A stretch of 64,000 nucleotides of DNA from Gautieria morchelliformis (lineage: Eukaryota > Basidiomycota > Agaricomycetes > Gomphales > Gomphaceae), in assembly GCA_015179125.1 (NCBI GenBank), contig WHVA01000217.1:1-64000 (forward strand). The letters are read 5' to 3'. Shown in pieces: positions 10,149 to 21,460 of this stretch (within the stretch, counting starts at the first letter, position 1; every line of letters begins with the position of its first letter). A model generated the notes under the pieces. It had not been told where the DNA came from. It searched no databases and saw only the letters and a list, made by a program, of their open reading frames with translations. A program made the position numbers and the translations under genes.

Positions 10149-11762
10149 ACAGGCATTGAGTAGGAGCAGCTCGACTGGTAGGATGTTTGCATGGATTTCT
10201 AGCACATCGGTCGCCGTTGTCCTCATAGCTCCCGTGATCGCTATAGTAGCTAGCCGCTGTATAGAAGTTAGTTTGCAAACCACATTGACTGACCCCGTAG
10301 CGTGTTTTTTATTCTCTGGCCTCTTTATAGGCGTAAACCAAATGTCAGCTGCATAGGTGAATTTTTGCACAGCGACCGCGCAATATAGCTGCCGCATAAG
10401 ATTAGCATGGACACCCGAGGATGGTTTAGCTAGTCGGCGAAAGAGTAAAGTCCACTTAGTGGCTTTTGCAACTGTCTTCTCCACCTGCTCCCTCCAACGC
10501 AGCTCCTTGTCAAGGTAGACACCCAGGAATTTGTGCACGCCCTGTGCTGGGATTTGTGCACCTTCATACAGGAAGTCCGGTCTGGGCTCAGGCATCGTTT
10601 TTCCTGGCCTCGTCAGGTCCTGGACCCTCCTCAGAGTGAAGCCTACCAGAGCAAACTTCGAGGTTTCAAAGTGGGAATTGTGTGTGAGGGTCCACTCTTT
10701 CGCGCCACCGGGCTTGAGCAGCATCCTGCATATACTGTCATAAGCCTCATCGAAAGAATCTGCCTCTGCATAGAGAGTAGCATCGTCCACAAATGCCACC
10801 GCCGTTTGTCCCTTCTCTGAGGCCACGTCTAGGAGGTCAGCATTGTAAAATAGGTAGAGGATCATCGACAGAGGGTCACCCTGCCCGATTCTGTTATTGA
10901 TATGTATCCAGTCAGAGGTGAAATCATCAAAATGTAACTGGGTCCACCTGTCTGCCAGCATCCGCTCCACAAAGAGGACATAATCCTCCGGGATCCATCG
11001 TTTTCTCATGTTGTGGAGAAGGCGGTCCATTGGGGCATGTGGGAAGGCCCCTTCGATGTCTAAGAAGAGCATGACCGAGATCTTCTTGTGGCGCCACACT
11101 CCTTTTATCCTGTTGACCATAAGGTGGAGGGAATCAGTGGTGGTCCTGCCTGGCCTGCCCCCAAAATGGTTGGTTGGTAGGAGGTGAAATTTTTCCATCA
11201 TGTAGACCATGTCCTCCGTGACTATCGCTGTGAGTAACTTCCCTATAGTGTTGAAAAGGGCAATTGGTCGATAGGCTTTTGGCGCATTATAGTTGGGCTT
11301 CCCAGGCTTCCTTAGGACAACTGTTACCCAGGTGCACCACGCATCGCTGTAGGTCTGTAACGTGAAAGTAGCTCGAAATATCCATAACAAGTACTCAGCG
11401 ATGAGGTCAATGGATTCCTTGATTACGACATTGGGTATGCCATCGTCACCCAGTGCTTTGTGCAGTTTGAGCTTGGCCACCTGCCTGTGGAGCTGGTCCT
11501 CGTCAAGCTGGAACTTGTGTGCAACTCTCTTAGGGTATCGTTGTGCAGATATGGCATGCGGAAGGGCTGGCTTGGGAGGGAAGAAGGTGTTAGCAAGCGT
11601 CTTACTTTTCACCTTGTTGGTTGCAGCGGAGCTGAGGGTGCCATCCGGCTGTATCGCGTTGAGCGTGGGGACCTGCGATCTGCCACCGTCAATGACAGCA
11701 TTCGAGAGATATCTATTAGCCATCCACAAAAGGTCATCATCCAACTCTTCCAGATAGTCCTT
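10149..11762 (-). pseudogene. LINE ORF2 reverse transcriptase domain
   Basis: A long minus-strand frame (start side 11744) carries the RT core in order: KLHKALGDDGIPNVV, AYRPIALFNTIGKLL, FGGRPGRTTTDSLH, LFLDIEGAFPHAPMDRL, RIGQGDPLSMILYLFY, then AFVDDATLYA (the FVDD form of YxDD), and a thumb-like ending at HANILPVELLLLNAC. This is the polymerase for target-primed reverse transcription. The frame is open for about 530 codons before entering the inserted solo LTR, which adds an unrelated tail in conceptual translation. A TAG just upstream (near 11760, in a QH-KDYLEE context where such LINEs usually have Trp) separates it from the preceding linker. Confidence 0.88.
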
Positions 11763-12092
11763 CTAGTGCTGGTCTTTCGCCATCTTGATCGCCGTCCCAT
11801 ATTCGTCACTGATCCGTTTGTGTTCATCATGAGAGGGGTGGTCAGCAACAGCCCTGAAGATGTAGGAGATGTGGTTGGCTTTGTTCTTGGCCTTTTTTAG
11901 GTTGGACAGCTCTTTGGTCCACCATCGGCGCGAATGAGGTACCAGCCGTGAGATGGGGACAACGTCCTCAATGGCGGCCTGTATAGCTGCTGTGAGTGCT
12001 CTTACTGCTTCGCTAAACTCCTCAGCTGAGTGGAGCTCCTGTTCCCCAGGGAGGTCTTCAAGTTGTAGCTCAAGCTCCTTTCAGAAGGCCTC

Positions 12093-12914
12093 CTAGTCCG
12101 TCATTCTGAAGTTGCGATGTTGTGCAGGAGGGACGGTGACCGTTTCAAGGGACAGGATTGTCAGGACTGGGACATGGTCAGTACCGGGTCCTAGCAGCCT
12201 GGGGTCGGTATCGCACGAGACGATGGTATCAGCGATGTTGTCGGTGCAGAAAATGTTGTCGACCCAGGTCCAGTTCTTTGAGGACATGGATTGTAGTGTG
12301 GGTGTGTGTCTGGGCAGTGTCATGACGAGGTTGTAGTCGGCGAGAAGAGAGATGAGCATTTCGGCATCCCATGTTGCAGAGGGCATGAAGAGATGAAAGT
12401 TGCGTTCTTCGTCCCACATGGGGTGGTGGCGAATGAAGTTGCCACACCAGATCATCGCATCGGATTCTAGGTGGATGAGGTTGTGTCTTTCCGAGTCAAC
12501 AAATCAATCCAGCACATCCAGCATGTTGGAGTGCGTACAATCATTGTAGATGTTGAATATGGATACTTTACCGTGGGGATGGTTGATTTGTATTGCTGTA
12601 ACATCGTTGGTGTTCAGGAGCGATATTTGGGACCATGTGTTCATATTGAGGTTAGCATTAACAAGAATCACTGACCTTTTTTGCGAGGTGTCGGTCAAGT
12701 GTGAGGTAGGATACAATACTTGCCAGTGGTGATTGGCCTTGGTGTTGCCGTAGGTGTCCATATATGGCTCCTGGAGCAGAAGGAGGTCCCAGTCGTTGTG
12801 TAAGGTGGAATTGATAATGTCATATTGTGCTTTGTCGGACTTGTTCAGGTTTTGTTGCCATAGCCTCAATCTCTTAGGGGTCGGTTCTGTTATGATAGAC
12901 CCAATTATTTTCAT
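12093..12914 (-). pseudogene. LINE ORF2 APE-type endonuclease domain
   Basis: Two abutting minus-strand frames make an apurinic-type endonuclease. 12914-12504 has LRLWQQNLNKS at the start, LLLLQEPYMDTYGN (catalytic Glu) and FNIYNDCTHS. 12455-12093 has CGNFIRHHPMWDEERN, TWVDNIF and the terminal DHVPV (catalytic Asp-His). A frame break lies between 12504 and 12455. Stops TAG and TGA follow at about 12090-12080 in MTD-EAF-KELELQ. This enzyme would nick target DNA to start retrotransposition. Start chosen at the ATG 12914, about 15 residues before the conserved LRLWQQN block. Confidence 0.85.
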
Positions 12915-13420
12915 TTCAAGTTATCTTATACAAAAGAAACTAATAAAAGGAAACAAAGAAAAGATCAAAAGAGATAGAAATGACACTTACGACGGACGTC
13001 GGCACAGATGACAGACACATGAAATCATGAATTGCTATCTTATCTACAGATTAGATAAGATACAGGGATACAGGTGTCGACCACGTGCGGCCGATCAGAG
13101 ACAGCGTGCCTATCGAGTGATGGCATCGGCCATGACGTCGACAGGTGCCAGGCCACAGGCACCAAGGAGGTGCGGGCACCAAACGCCACAGAGAGGTACA
13201 GACTGCGCAGGAGCACCAGGTATTGTGGAGTGACTTGAGAATGTCATCCACAATACATGTACTCAATTAGCTGCCCCACAGAAAAGGCACAGAGACAGCG
13301 GCCCCATCACCAAGCCTAGCATTTATGCTAGGCAGGGCAGATTTGATTTCTTTTTTTCTATTGAACTCCATGACACGACCAGCTGATTATTATCTTGACA
13401 CTATGTGGACAGGGGCTTTG
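12915..13420. other. LINE ORF1-ORF2 spacer, no gene
   Basis: Sequence between the LINE ORF2 start and the solo copia LTR. A short poly-purine stretch (about 12930-12990) and several CG-rich blocks are seen, but nothing coding. Confidence 0.4.
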
Positions 13421-13908
13421 TGTTAGCAACTCGGGGTTATGGCAGGGAAGGTTCGGTTGAGTTCTTAGAAAGCTAGAATCAAATACACTCTCTCAGTGAA
13501 TTTATTGTCACTGATATATTAATACAATACCTAGAATCAAATACACTACATGATTTTCAGTCAACATGCTATGTAAATACAAAGAATACTACTTGCCTCT
13601 CTCAGTGAATTTATTGTCACTGAGAGAGGAGTACAATCCTGTCTCAGAACGCATATACATGCACCCGGCCCTTTAGCGCCCAAGGGCTCGCGCGTCGAAG
13701 TCATTTCAAACTCCGCTGGGTGCAGCCGCCTGTGAAAATAGGAATAACAGAATGAAATGGAGAGATAGGGAGTGACCCGAAAATTTCGAAAATAATCAGA
13801 GAAATGAATGCATGGTACAAGAACAATGTGAGAAAGAATTGGAACACCATACAGTAAATCGAACATATTATGCTTGATTTTGGTGCAGGAGCATAAATGC
13901 ACCCAACA
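13421..13908 (-). mobile_element. Solo copia LTR (488 bp) in the LINE
   Basis: 488 bp from TGTTAGC to CCCAACA, closely similar over its full length to the LTRs of the copia element at 15168-20274 (TGTAAGC...CCAACA). It is flanked by CTTTG on both sides (13416-13420, 13909-13913), so it inserted independently and then lost its interior by LTR recombination. The conserved hairpin with 13-bp arms is at 13596-13629. Orientation follows the full-length copy. Confidence 0.9.
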
Positions 13909-14480
13909 CTTTGTATGCTAAGTACAGAACTCTATTCCAAAGCCTAAATAACCCTGATACTATCTCCATCACCCCATGATTTTATGACTATAATTAGTCA
14001 CTCCTTAGTTACAAGTAGTTTTTCGACCCATCTGCTCACTATCTTGAACACCAGTAGTTACCACTAATATAGTATAAATAGCTACTACAAATGTATGAAC
14101 GAAATCATCCAGAATCAATTATTTTACCCCCTGAAATCACTGTAGTCTTGTTTGATAGCTACAGGACTCAAATCTTGATAGTTTACTCCAGATCTTCGTT
14201 GAGGGTTCACTATCACTGTTTACTCTATACTACCCCAAAAGCAAACACTTTTGACTTGGTTATCCCTTAGATCGACACCATTTTCCTGTCGACATGGTCA
14301 CGTGACCTTCACCCATCAGTGCCGGACGCATCTCCAGGGGCTCAGTCAGCACACAGAGGAAGGACGAACACAGCGGTTCCAACTGCTAAGCAATAGATTT
14401 TATTTGCTAAAGGCACTAGTTAACATCTTAATCCAAAAGGTTCAATCGTGTAAGACATTAGGGTTGGCCTGATGGGGGCA
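13909..14480. other. AT-rich stretch, no gene recognised
   Basis: Between the solo LTR and the end of LINE ORF1. The left 340 bp are AT-rich with many CTA/TAG tetrads and do not look like LINE sequence, so they may be another unrecognised insertion. No open reading of note. Confidence 0.35.
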
Positions 14481-14531
14481 GCCTGTGGTCTCCAGTAGTG
14501 TCGGCTAGCTGACATGTTGGCGACCGTGTTG

Positions 14532-15167
14532 TCATAAGAGAGGAGTGGTGCTGTCGTCTTGGGTCGTTGGGGAGGATGTGCCAGGCGGAGTTGTGGCGGG
14601 GGAAGAATCGGGCCGGTAAGGGAGTAAAGTTTGTTTGTATTTACCTTTACGGTTGGTGACGGTTTGCCACCCCTGATCATCCGGCACTGTGGCATGGCGG
14701 GGTTGAGCCAGACTGGGGAGCTTGGGCAGCTGTGTGACATGTGTCCGGGGCTCTGAAGTGGGGAAGTACGGCATCAGGTTCTTGGCAAGTCTGCAGTCCA
14801 TTTCGTGACAGTGGCGAAGGAACATCGGACAAGACCTATCCCAGCTAGCATGGTCATGAGCATTGCAGGAGACACAATATTTGTTGTGGGTGTTGGTACA
14901 GGCCGGGGTTTTGTGGCGATCGCCGCATGTTTTGCATGTGTCGTGCTGCTGTGGACAGGTGTAGGAAAGGTGGTTCCAACCGTGACACTTCAGGCAGCGT
15001 GTCGGTTATTTCCTACATTTCTCAGCATATACTCACTTTTGACAGATAATTAGCCTCTGGGCAAGAACCGTATTGGCAGCCTCTGCAGTGGAGAATGTCA
15101 GCAAAGCATGACCGCACGTCTGACCTTTTGATCTGCTATGGGTCGGCTTCAGCCATCTGGCCTTGGT
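14532..15167 (-). pseudogene. LINE ORF1 C-terminal part with three CCHC knuckles
   Basis: Minus-strand translation gives three zinc knuckles in a row: CLKCHGWNHLSYTC (Cx2Cx4Hx4C), CKTCGDRHKTPAC (Cx2Cx3Hx4C) and CVSCNAHDHASWDRSC (Cx2Cx4Hx6C), followed by a polar tail with DDQGWQTVTNRKGKYKQ. Such triplets end the nucleic-acid-binding ORF1 of Tad1/I-type LINEs. A TAA stands just before the first knuckle. The 5' portion of the same ORF lies at 20275-21460 on the far side of the copia insertion. TTGGT (15163-15167) is the left copy of the copia target duplication. Confidence 0.82.
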
Positions 15168-15655
15168 TGTAAGCAACTAGGGGCTATGGCAGGGAAGGTT
15201 CGGTAGAGTTCTTAGAAAGCTAGAATCAAATATACTCTCTCAGTGAATTTATTGTCACTGATGTATTAATACAATACCTAGAATCAAATATACTACATGA
15301 TTTTCAGTCAACATGCTATGTAAATATGAAGAATACTACTCGCCTCTCTCAGTGAATTTATTGTCACTGAGAGAGGAGTGTAATCCTGTCTCAGAAGGCA
15401 TATACTTGCACCCGGCCCTTTAGCGCCCAAGGGCTCGCGCGTCGAAGTCATTTCAAACTCCGCTGGGTGCAGCCGCCTGTGAAAGTAGAAATAACAGAAT
15501 GAAATGGAGAGATAGAGAGTGACTGGAAAATTTCGAAAATAAGCAGAGAAATGGATGCATGGTACAAGAACAGTATGAGAAAATATTGAAACACCACACA
15601 ATAAATTGAATATATTATGCTTGATTTTGGTGCAGGAGCATAAATGCACCCAACA
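15168..15655 (-). repeat. 3' LTR of copia element
   Basis: 488 bp, TG...CA, same length and apparently the same sequence as the other LTR. A perfect hairpin with 13-bp arms CCTCTCTCAGTGA/TCACTGAGAGAGG and an 8-nt loop lies at 15343-15376. A half copy of the same motif lies about 115 bp before it. Confidence 0.92.
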
Positions 15656-15668
15656 CGCCCCCTCAAGC

Positions 15669-18600
15669 TTAATATATTCCGATTTTCTCGTTGAGGATTC
15701 TCACTCTAGGACTAGGAAGTCCTTTAGTGAGAAGATCGGCTAGCATGTGTTCCGTTGGCAGGTACACAAGCTTAATTTCTTCATCTTCGACTATATCTCT
15801 GATGAAATATAATCTAATGTCGAAATGCTTGGTCCTCGTGTGTTGTTGAGTGCCATAGACAATGGCAATGGCTGATTGATTGTCTGAATAAAGTTTGATG
15901 GGACAATTCAGCGGTTGGAATACTTCAGAAATAAAGTGGCGCATCCATAAGGCTTCTTTACTCGCATGAGTCAGGGCAACGAATTCGGCTTCAGTTGATG
16001 ATAGGGCTACAATGGATTGTTTTTGACAACTCCATGATACTGTCCCTCCATCAATCTGAAAAATATAAGCCGAGTATGAGTGCCTGTGCTCTTGAGAAGC
16101 CCAATCCGCATCTGAATACCCAATGAGGCCGTCTCGATTCTTCCCAAGTGTCAATTTGTAGTCCATCGTGCCTTTTAGATATTTAAAGACACGTTTGACT
16201 GCATGCCAATGTGTTGGACCTGGGTTTTCGAGGAATTGAGAAAGTAATGACACTGCGAATGCAATGTCTGGTCGAGTGGCTACTGCTGCCCACATCAATG
16301 ATCCTATCGCTTGTCTGTATGGAATTCTTGACATCTTCTGTTTGTCTTCATCTGTAGAAGGGCATTGGTCTCTGGATAATTTAACGGCTGGGTCGAGAGG
16401 CGTTGAAAATGTTTTGGCATCATCCAGATTGAATTTTTTGATGATTTTTTGGATGTATGCGGCTTGTGATATTGCAATCGATTTGTTATTCCAATCTCTT
16501 TCGATTTTGAGGTTCAAAAGCCAGTGAATCTCGCCTAGGTCTTTCATACTAAAAACCTGGGCAAGGTCATGCTTTACCTCATCGAGGATTGGTTGACTCT
16601 CAGCTGTGATAGTGAGGTCGTCTACCGCCGTTGCAATAATCGCATGCCCTCTCGGTCCACGTCTGCAAAATACAGCTCCATCCGAAGCTGATTTAGTGAA
16701 TCCTAACTTGAGAAATTCACCACTCAGACGTTTGTACCATTCCCTTCCAGACTGTTTGAGGCCGTAAAGTGCTTTCTTCAGCAGGAGGACATCATCTTTG
16801 TCTTCGGTCTCATATCCATACGGCTGTCTCATGTAAATAGGTTCTGGCAGTGTAGCATTCAAATACGCACTGTCCACATCCATTTGGTGAATAGGCCAGT
16901 TGTTCCTGGCAGCAATGGCACATATAATCCGTAAGGAAGTCATCCGAGCAACAGGTGCATAGGTTTCATTGTAGTCGACTCCAAAACTTTGTGTAAAGCC
17001 TTGTACTCTTTATCCATCGATGCTTTCCACATAGGATCATTTAAGGCTTCATCTGCATTGCTAGGCTCAGTCTGATTCAAATCCGGCAGCACCTTATCTT
17101 TGTTTTGATCGGAGGTCGAAAGTGTACTGATGGCAAGGTTATAATCACTGATGCCGTCAGTGACAGAGGATAAATCTTGTTCGAATAATTTGTCTTGATG
17201 GTCCTCAATGTCCTCGTAAGCTAGTGTAGTGATATCTGCACCAGCATGTCTCTTAGTTTGAGATCTTGTTACGGGACCACTTGGGGCCGGCTGCACCTGT
17301 TGCTGACGGATCCTTTCACTTCTCCTTGTTGGAGCAGCTTCTTTAGGTCTGACATCAACAGTCTGACTGGGTTGCAGCTCTTTCAGACGTTCCTCTGGTT
17401 CATCATCATCAATTTCCTCGATCTTTGCCTCCTCGCTGACTAAGCGACTAGGCATAGGTGCTGGCGCCGAGATGGCCTGTACCATTTTTCTGGACGTAGG
17501 TAGCTGTGACTCTTCAATAGAAATGATTGGAGCTTTGCCCCCCTTCATCTCTGAGTCAAATATAACATTCCGCTCGACAGAAACCTTCTGAGAGTCAGGC
17601 CAGTAGATGCAGTGACCATGGCTCTGTCCAGAGATTCCTATCCACCGAGCTCTTTTGGCACAGGCTGCTAGTTTGTTTCCCTCTTTGACTTTAACGTAGA
17701 CTTCAATTCCCCACACGTGTATGTCTTTCAGGTTCGGTTTCTCGTGATGGATCATTTCAAAAGGGGTTTTGTCTGGCAAAGCTCTTGTGTGTGTCCGATT
17801 CCTAAGATAGTTGGCGTGCAAAATTGCATGCCCCCATAGAGTCTTAGGAAGACTTGATTCCAATAGCATGGCACGAGCTCTTTCAACTAGAGTTCGGTTT
17901 AAACGTTCAGCAACACCATTTGACTCTGGGGTGTCGTGCACGGTTAACCGATGCTTCGTGCCTTGCTTGGCTAAATGCTGTTCAAATTCTGAGCTTGTAT
18001 ATTCGCCCCCTCTGTCGGAAACAAGTGCTTTGATGTGCACGTTCCTCTGTCGAAGCATCAAGGCCTCGTAGAGTTTGTATTTTGAAAATGCTTCCGATTT
18101 ATTTGCCATCAAATAGATAACCGATTCTCTTGAGTAGTCGTCGATGAAAGACACATAATAGGATTTCTTGTCAATTGTGGAGTGTCTCGCTGGTCCCCAG
18201 ACATCAGAATAAATTCTGTCACCGAATTTTGATGATCGGCTTCTGGGTTCCTGAGGAAGTGATTTACGTGCAATCTTCGCCTGAATGCATGCATCGCAAA
18301 CAACCTTGTCACCTTTTGAGCTCAATTCAATGCCTAATATCATGCCACGGTTGAGCAAATGCTGTAGGGACTTTTGTGAAATGTGCCCCATTTTCTGATG
18401 TATCTCCATGGCTGATGCGCATACATGCGCTTCGGCACTTGTGTGTTGTAAATCAAATCGATATAAGCCATTCAGCTTCGGTGCTTGCATCAATATCCTG
18501 CCTTTACGATTGGATATTGTGCATTTCTGATCAGCTATTTGTGTGTTATAGCCTGCATCATCGCACCGGCCGATCGAGATTAGGGTAACAGCCATTTTTG

Positions 18601-19780
18601 GCGCGTAGAACGTATCCTTCAATGTAATGTTCACAGTCTTATCTCCGACCTTGTTAGATAGCACAAGTGAGCCTGAACCGAAGGCATCAAAAGTGCCTTT
18701 GTTGGCTGCACGAATTGTGCGCGGCTGTGAGAATGGACTGTAATCCCTCAATAAATTCTTGTGAGGGGTCATATGTGCGGTCGTTCCAGTGTCGAGGATA
18801 ACAACAGTGTCCAGAGATAAACTACTCAAATTAGAGCAGTCGAAGTTGGCGAAAGCGGCTGGACTGCCACTCTCATCCTCCTCAGAGGACACTTCTTCGG
18901 CAACATTCGCCTTGGCTTTGCCCTTCTTCTTTTTGGCTTTGGCTTTCTTCTTCTGACGTGGCCCCTGGCCTTCTTTACCACCTCCTTTAGCCCAGCAACT
19001 CTCGATAGCATGTCCAGGCTTGTGGCAATTAGTGCATGTAGACACCTTCGGGTCTTTCCGGCCCTTCTGCCCTTTCGTAGATGAACCAATAAATGCCTGC
19101 TCTTCTTGTGAAATATTGAGGGTCTTTCTCCTGTCGTATTGAGCCTTTAGTACTCTGATAATATCATCAGGCACTAAGGGCATTCCACATTCTTCGAGCG
19201 ACGTGGTAAGGGCATTCATAACTGCCTCATAGGAGGGTGGAAGTGATGCAAGGATAATGTCGGTGAACTCTCCTTCAGAAATTCTGGCTCCCATCTCATT
19301 GAGACGAGCATAGAGGTCTTGGGCCTTGTCCAAGTGATCTCTCAAGTCTCCATCCTCAGGACACCTCATACTGCGAAGCTGTCTCTGTAGGTTGGTGAGA
19401 ACCATCTTGGGCTTTTTGGTCATCTCATTGACCAATGCATCCCAGACTTCTTTTGCTGTATGTCTCTTCTGTAGCATCAGAGCTAGTGACTCTGACACTG
19501 AGACGATTATTTGGGTTTTGGCCTGTCCTTCTCTGGCAAGATACTTCTCCAGCTTCTCCTCAGCCTTCTCAATCTGAGTTTCCTCAGCTTCTGTTAGAAT
19601 ATGGCCTGGGGGCATGACTGGAGGATCAGGAGGTCGAATGGCTCTCCCTTCTATATGCCTGAGTAGATTTTTGGACTCAAAATAACTTGTGAGAGTAGCT
19701 CGCCACAGAGGCCAATTACTTCCATCTGTTGCAAGCTTCTCCACACCCAAAAGCTTCTGCGAAGTGTCTGCGGGGCCCAT
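15669..19780 (-). pseudogene. copia Gag-Pol, broken by a deletion before the RT
   Basis: Starting at ATG 19780 the polyprotein shows, in order: a UBN2-type gag, a CTNCHKPGHAIESC knuckle, aspartic protease VILDTGTTAHM, integrase HHCC (HQKMGH...CDAC), integrase Asp (YSDVWGP), Asp (VSDRGGEY) and Glu (SNGVAERLNRT), a basic linker, then a stop at 16940. A second frame (from 16943) has YxDD-type AVDDLTIT, RNase H GYSDADW, SSTEAEF and YSDNQSA, ending at 15669. The join is not programmed. Around 17000 the reading passes directly from DKEYKAL, which precedes the RT in this family, to the KGFTQ block normally some 50 codons later. The first RT segment is therefore deleted and the frame lost. AAGGCTTTA at the junction could be the microhomology that mediated it. 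Confidence 0.9.
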
Positions 19781-19786
19781 AACCCT

Positions 19787-20274
19787 TGTAAGCAACTAGG
19801 GGCTATGGCAGGGAAGGTTCGGTAGAGTTCTTAGAAAGCTAGAATCAAATATACTCTCTCAGTGAATTTATTGTCACTGATGTATTAATACAATACCTAG
19901 AATCAAATATACTACATGATTTTCAGTCAACATGCTATGTAAATATGAAGAATACTACTCGCCTCTCTCAGTGAATTTATTGTCACTGAGAGAGGAGTGT
20001 AATCCTGTCTCAGAAGGCATATACTTGCACCCGGCCCTTTAGCGCCCAAGGGCTCGCGCGTCGAAGTCATTTCAAACTCCGCTGGGTGCAGCCGCCTGTG
20101 AAAGTAGAAATAACAGAATGAAATGGAGAGATAGAGAGTGACTGGAAAATTTCGAAAATAAGCAGAGAAATGGATGCATGGTACAAGAACAGTATGAGAA
20201 AATATTGAAACACCACACAATAAATTGAATATATTATGCTTGATTTTGGTGCAGGAGCATAAATGCACCCAACA
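19787..20274 (-). repeat. 5' LTR of copia element
   Basis: 488-bp partner of 15168-15655. The same hairpin lies at 19962-19995. The promoter of the element should lie here, but no clear TATA box was assigned. Confidence 0.92.
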
Positions 20275-21460
20275 TTGGTGATGGAGTTCCCAGTCAGGTT
20301 GTTGTTCATTTCAATACCCCGGAGGTCTCCCGCATTTTCTGGCTCAAAATGTAGTGGGATAAACTGGAGGATGATGGGAAAGGAACGAGCTTTGATCGTG
20401 GCATCGGGGGCGAGGAGTGCTGTGAAGTTAGCCTTGCGCAGGGAGTCACTAAACCAAGCCACCGCTTCCTCCAAGTTGAATTCAAACAGAATACCGCAGT
20501 TGGTGAGACACTGCGAGCTGAGAACCTTGTGGCAGGTGTAGTATTGATGGAGACCATCACCGCATTCGCCCACTTTGTGAGCCCAACATTGTCCATTCCA
20601 TCCAGAAGCCGGCTGCCTGGTGTCAATGCATCAACCAGTATCTGCCTAGCTTTGATACCTTCCCTTTCCTGAACCCGGGCATCGAGGATGGTAGGTTGGA
20701 AAGGCGCCCTCGCAATGGTAGGGGGAAGGGATGCCATTTTGTCTAGTGCATCTCTGTATGTTGAGGTGGTTTCCATCAGGCTGGTAGTCATGGACGTTAC
20801 TGAGTCTGATGCGGCGGATATATCACGAACAGTGGCTGCGGCAACCTCTGCAATGGATTTTGAGAGGGCTGCCACTGCCTCGGTGACGATATGGGCGGTA
20901 GTGTCATGTGCCATAGCCAGCAGGGTCTCAGATTGATCAGCCATGTGGGTGTTGATGACGGTCATGATTCTCTCGCATTTCACATCCATATCAAGGTGTG
21001 AGAGGACGAGGGCGATAGATCTCAGAGCATTGTTGGCCTGGAGGGGGACATTGGGTAGTTGCGTGACTTGGAGTAGGGCAGTAAATAGGGTCTTGATAGT
21101 CCAGGGCTCGCCGGGAACCGTTAGTAGAGTCTGCTTGAGGTATCACTTACCTCCTGTAGCATCAACGATTTCCTGGCCCGGGAGTGCCACTATCTCATCA
21201 CAGGAGAGGGGTTCAGGCACAGCTGTCTTGCCTCGCATACCGGGCCTGCCAGATCTTCCCTTCTTGGCGGGTGGCATTATAGAATGCGATTGGCTGGCTG
21301 TTGGTTCACATGGGAGGATTCGCCCCTGGTTGTCAAGCCTGGCCTGAGCAAGGTTCAATGTGGTTGCTGCCGGTTTGGCGGCAGGGGTGACGTGGCACTT
21401 ATTACCGCTGTTCACTGCATTATTAGGCATCTGAGGGGTGGTGATGCAACAAAGCTGCAA
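20275..21460 (-). pseudogene. LINE ORF1 N-terminal gag-like part
   Basis: A minus-strand frame from 21460 carries a basic Ser/Pro-rich N-terminus ending ...DATGGK, then TGA, then the same frame stays open through a helical, coiled-coil-like segment (about 21140-20560, including MADQSETLLAMAHDTTAHIV) to a domain that changes frame near 20575 and reads on as LFEFNLEEAVAWFSDSLRKANF...IKARSFPIILQFIPLHF. This last block resembles the RNA-binding fold of LINE ORF1 proteins. It breaks at 20279 where the copia element begins. Its continuation is at 15162. A single in-frame stop plus one frameshift and the insertion make it inactive. Confidence 0.75.

Larger units (their letters stand above)
15168..20274 (-). 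mobile_element. Ty1/copia retrotransposon, full length with identical LTRs
   Basis: 5107 bp on the minus strand. The two 488-bp LTRs (15168-15655 and 19787-20274) appear identical by eye throughout, which points to very recent insertion. TTGGT flanks both ends (15163-15167, 20275-20279). The polypurine tract (plus-strand CGCCCCCTCAAGC) directly adjoins the 3' LTR at 15656. The coding region starts only 6 bp inside the 5' LTR, at 19780, so there is almost no leader. The primer-binding site would have to overlap the first codons (AGGGTTATGGGCC), and I could not match it to a tRNA with confidence. It sits inside LINE ORF1. Confidence 0.93.
3662..21460 (-). mobile_element. Tad1-like LINE, old copy riddled with nested insertions
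   Basis: On the minus strand a non-LTR retrotransposon can be followed in order: ORF1 with gag-like N-terminus (21460 to 20275), CCHC knuckles (15160 to 14532), then ORF2 with APE endonuclease (12914 to 12093), reverse transcriptase (11744 to 10150), RNase H (8914 to 8425, 5426 to 5302, 4377 to 4290) and a C-terminal CCHC finger (about 4040 to 3950). Removing the inserted segments restores continuity of the reading at each junction, which proves the nesting. The LINE is dead: in-frame stops at the end of the 21143 ORF, two near 12090, one near 11760 and one before the ORF1 knuckles, besides the insertions. The ORF2 start context (a WQQNLNKS-type motif) and ORF1 knuckles are typical of fungal Tad1/I-type elements. 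A 5' UTR and promoter were not defined. Confidence 0.88.

Noticed and set aside
16940..16943. Programmed frameshift between copia Gag-Pol halves
   Set aside because: The break falls inside the RT-coding region and coincides with loss of about 50 codons, so it is a deletion and not a recoding site.
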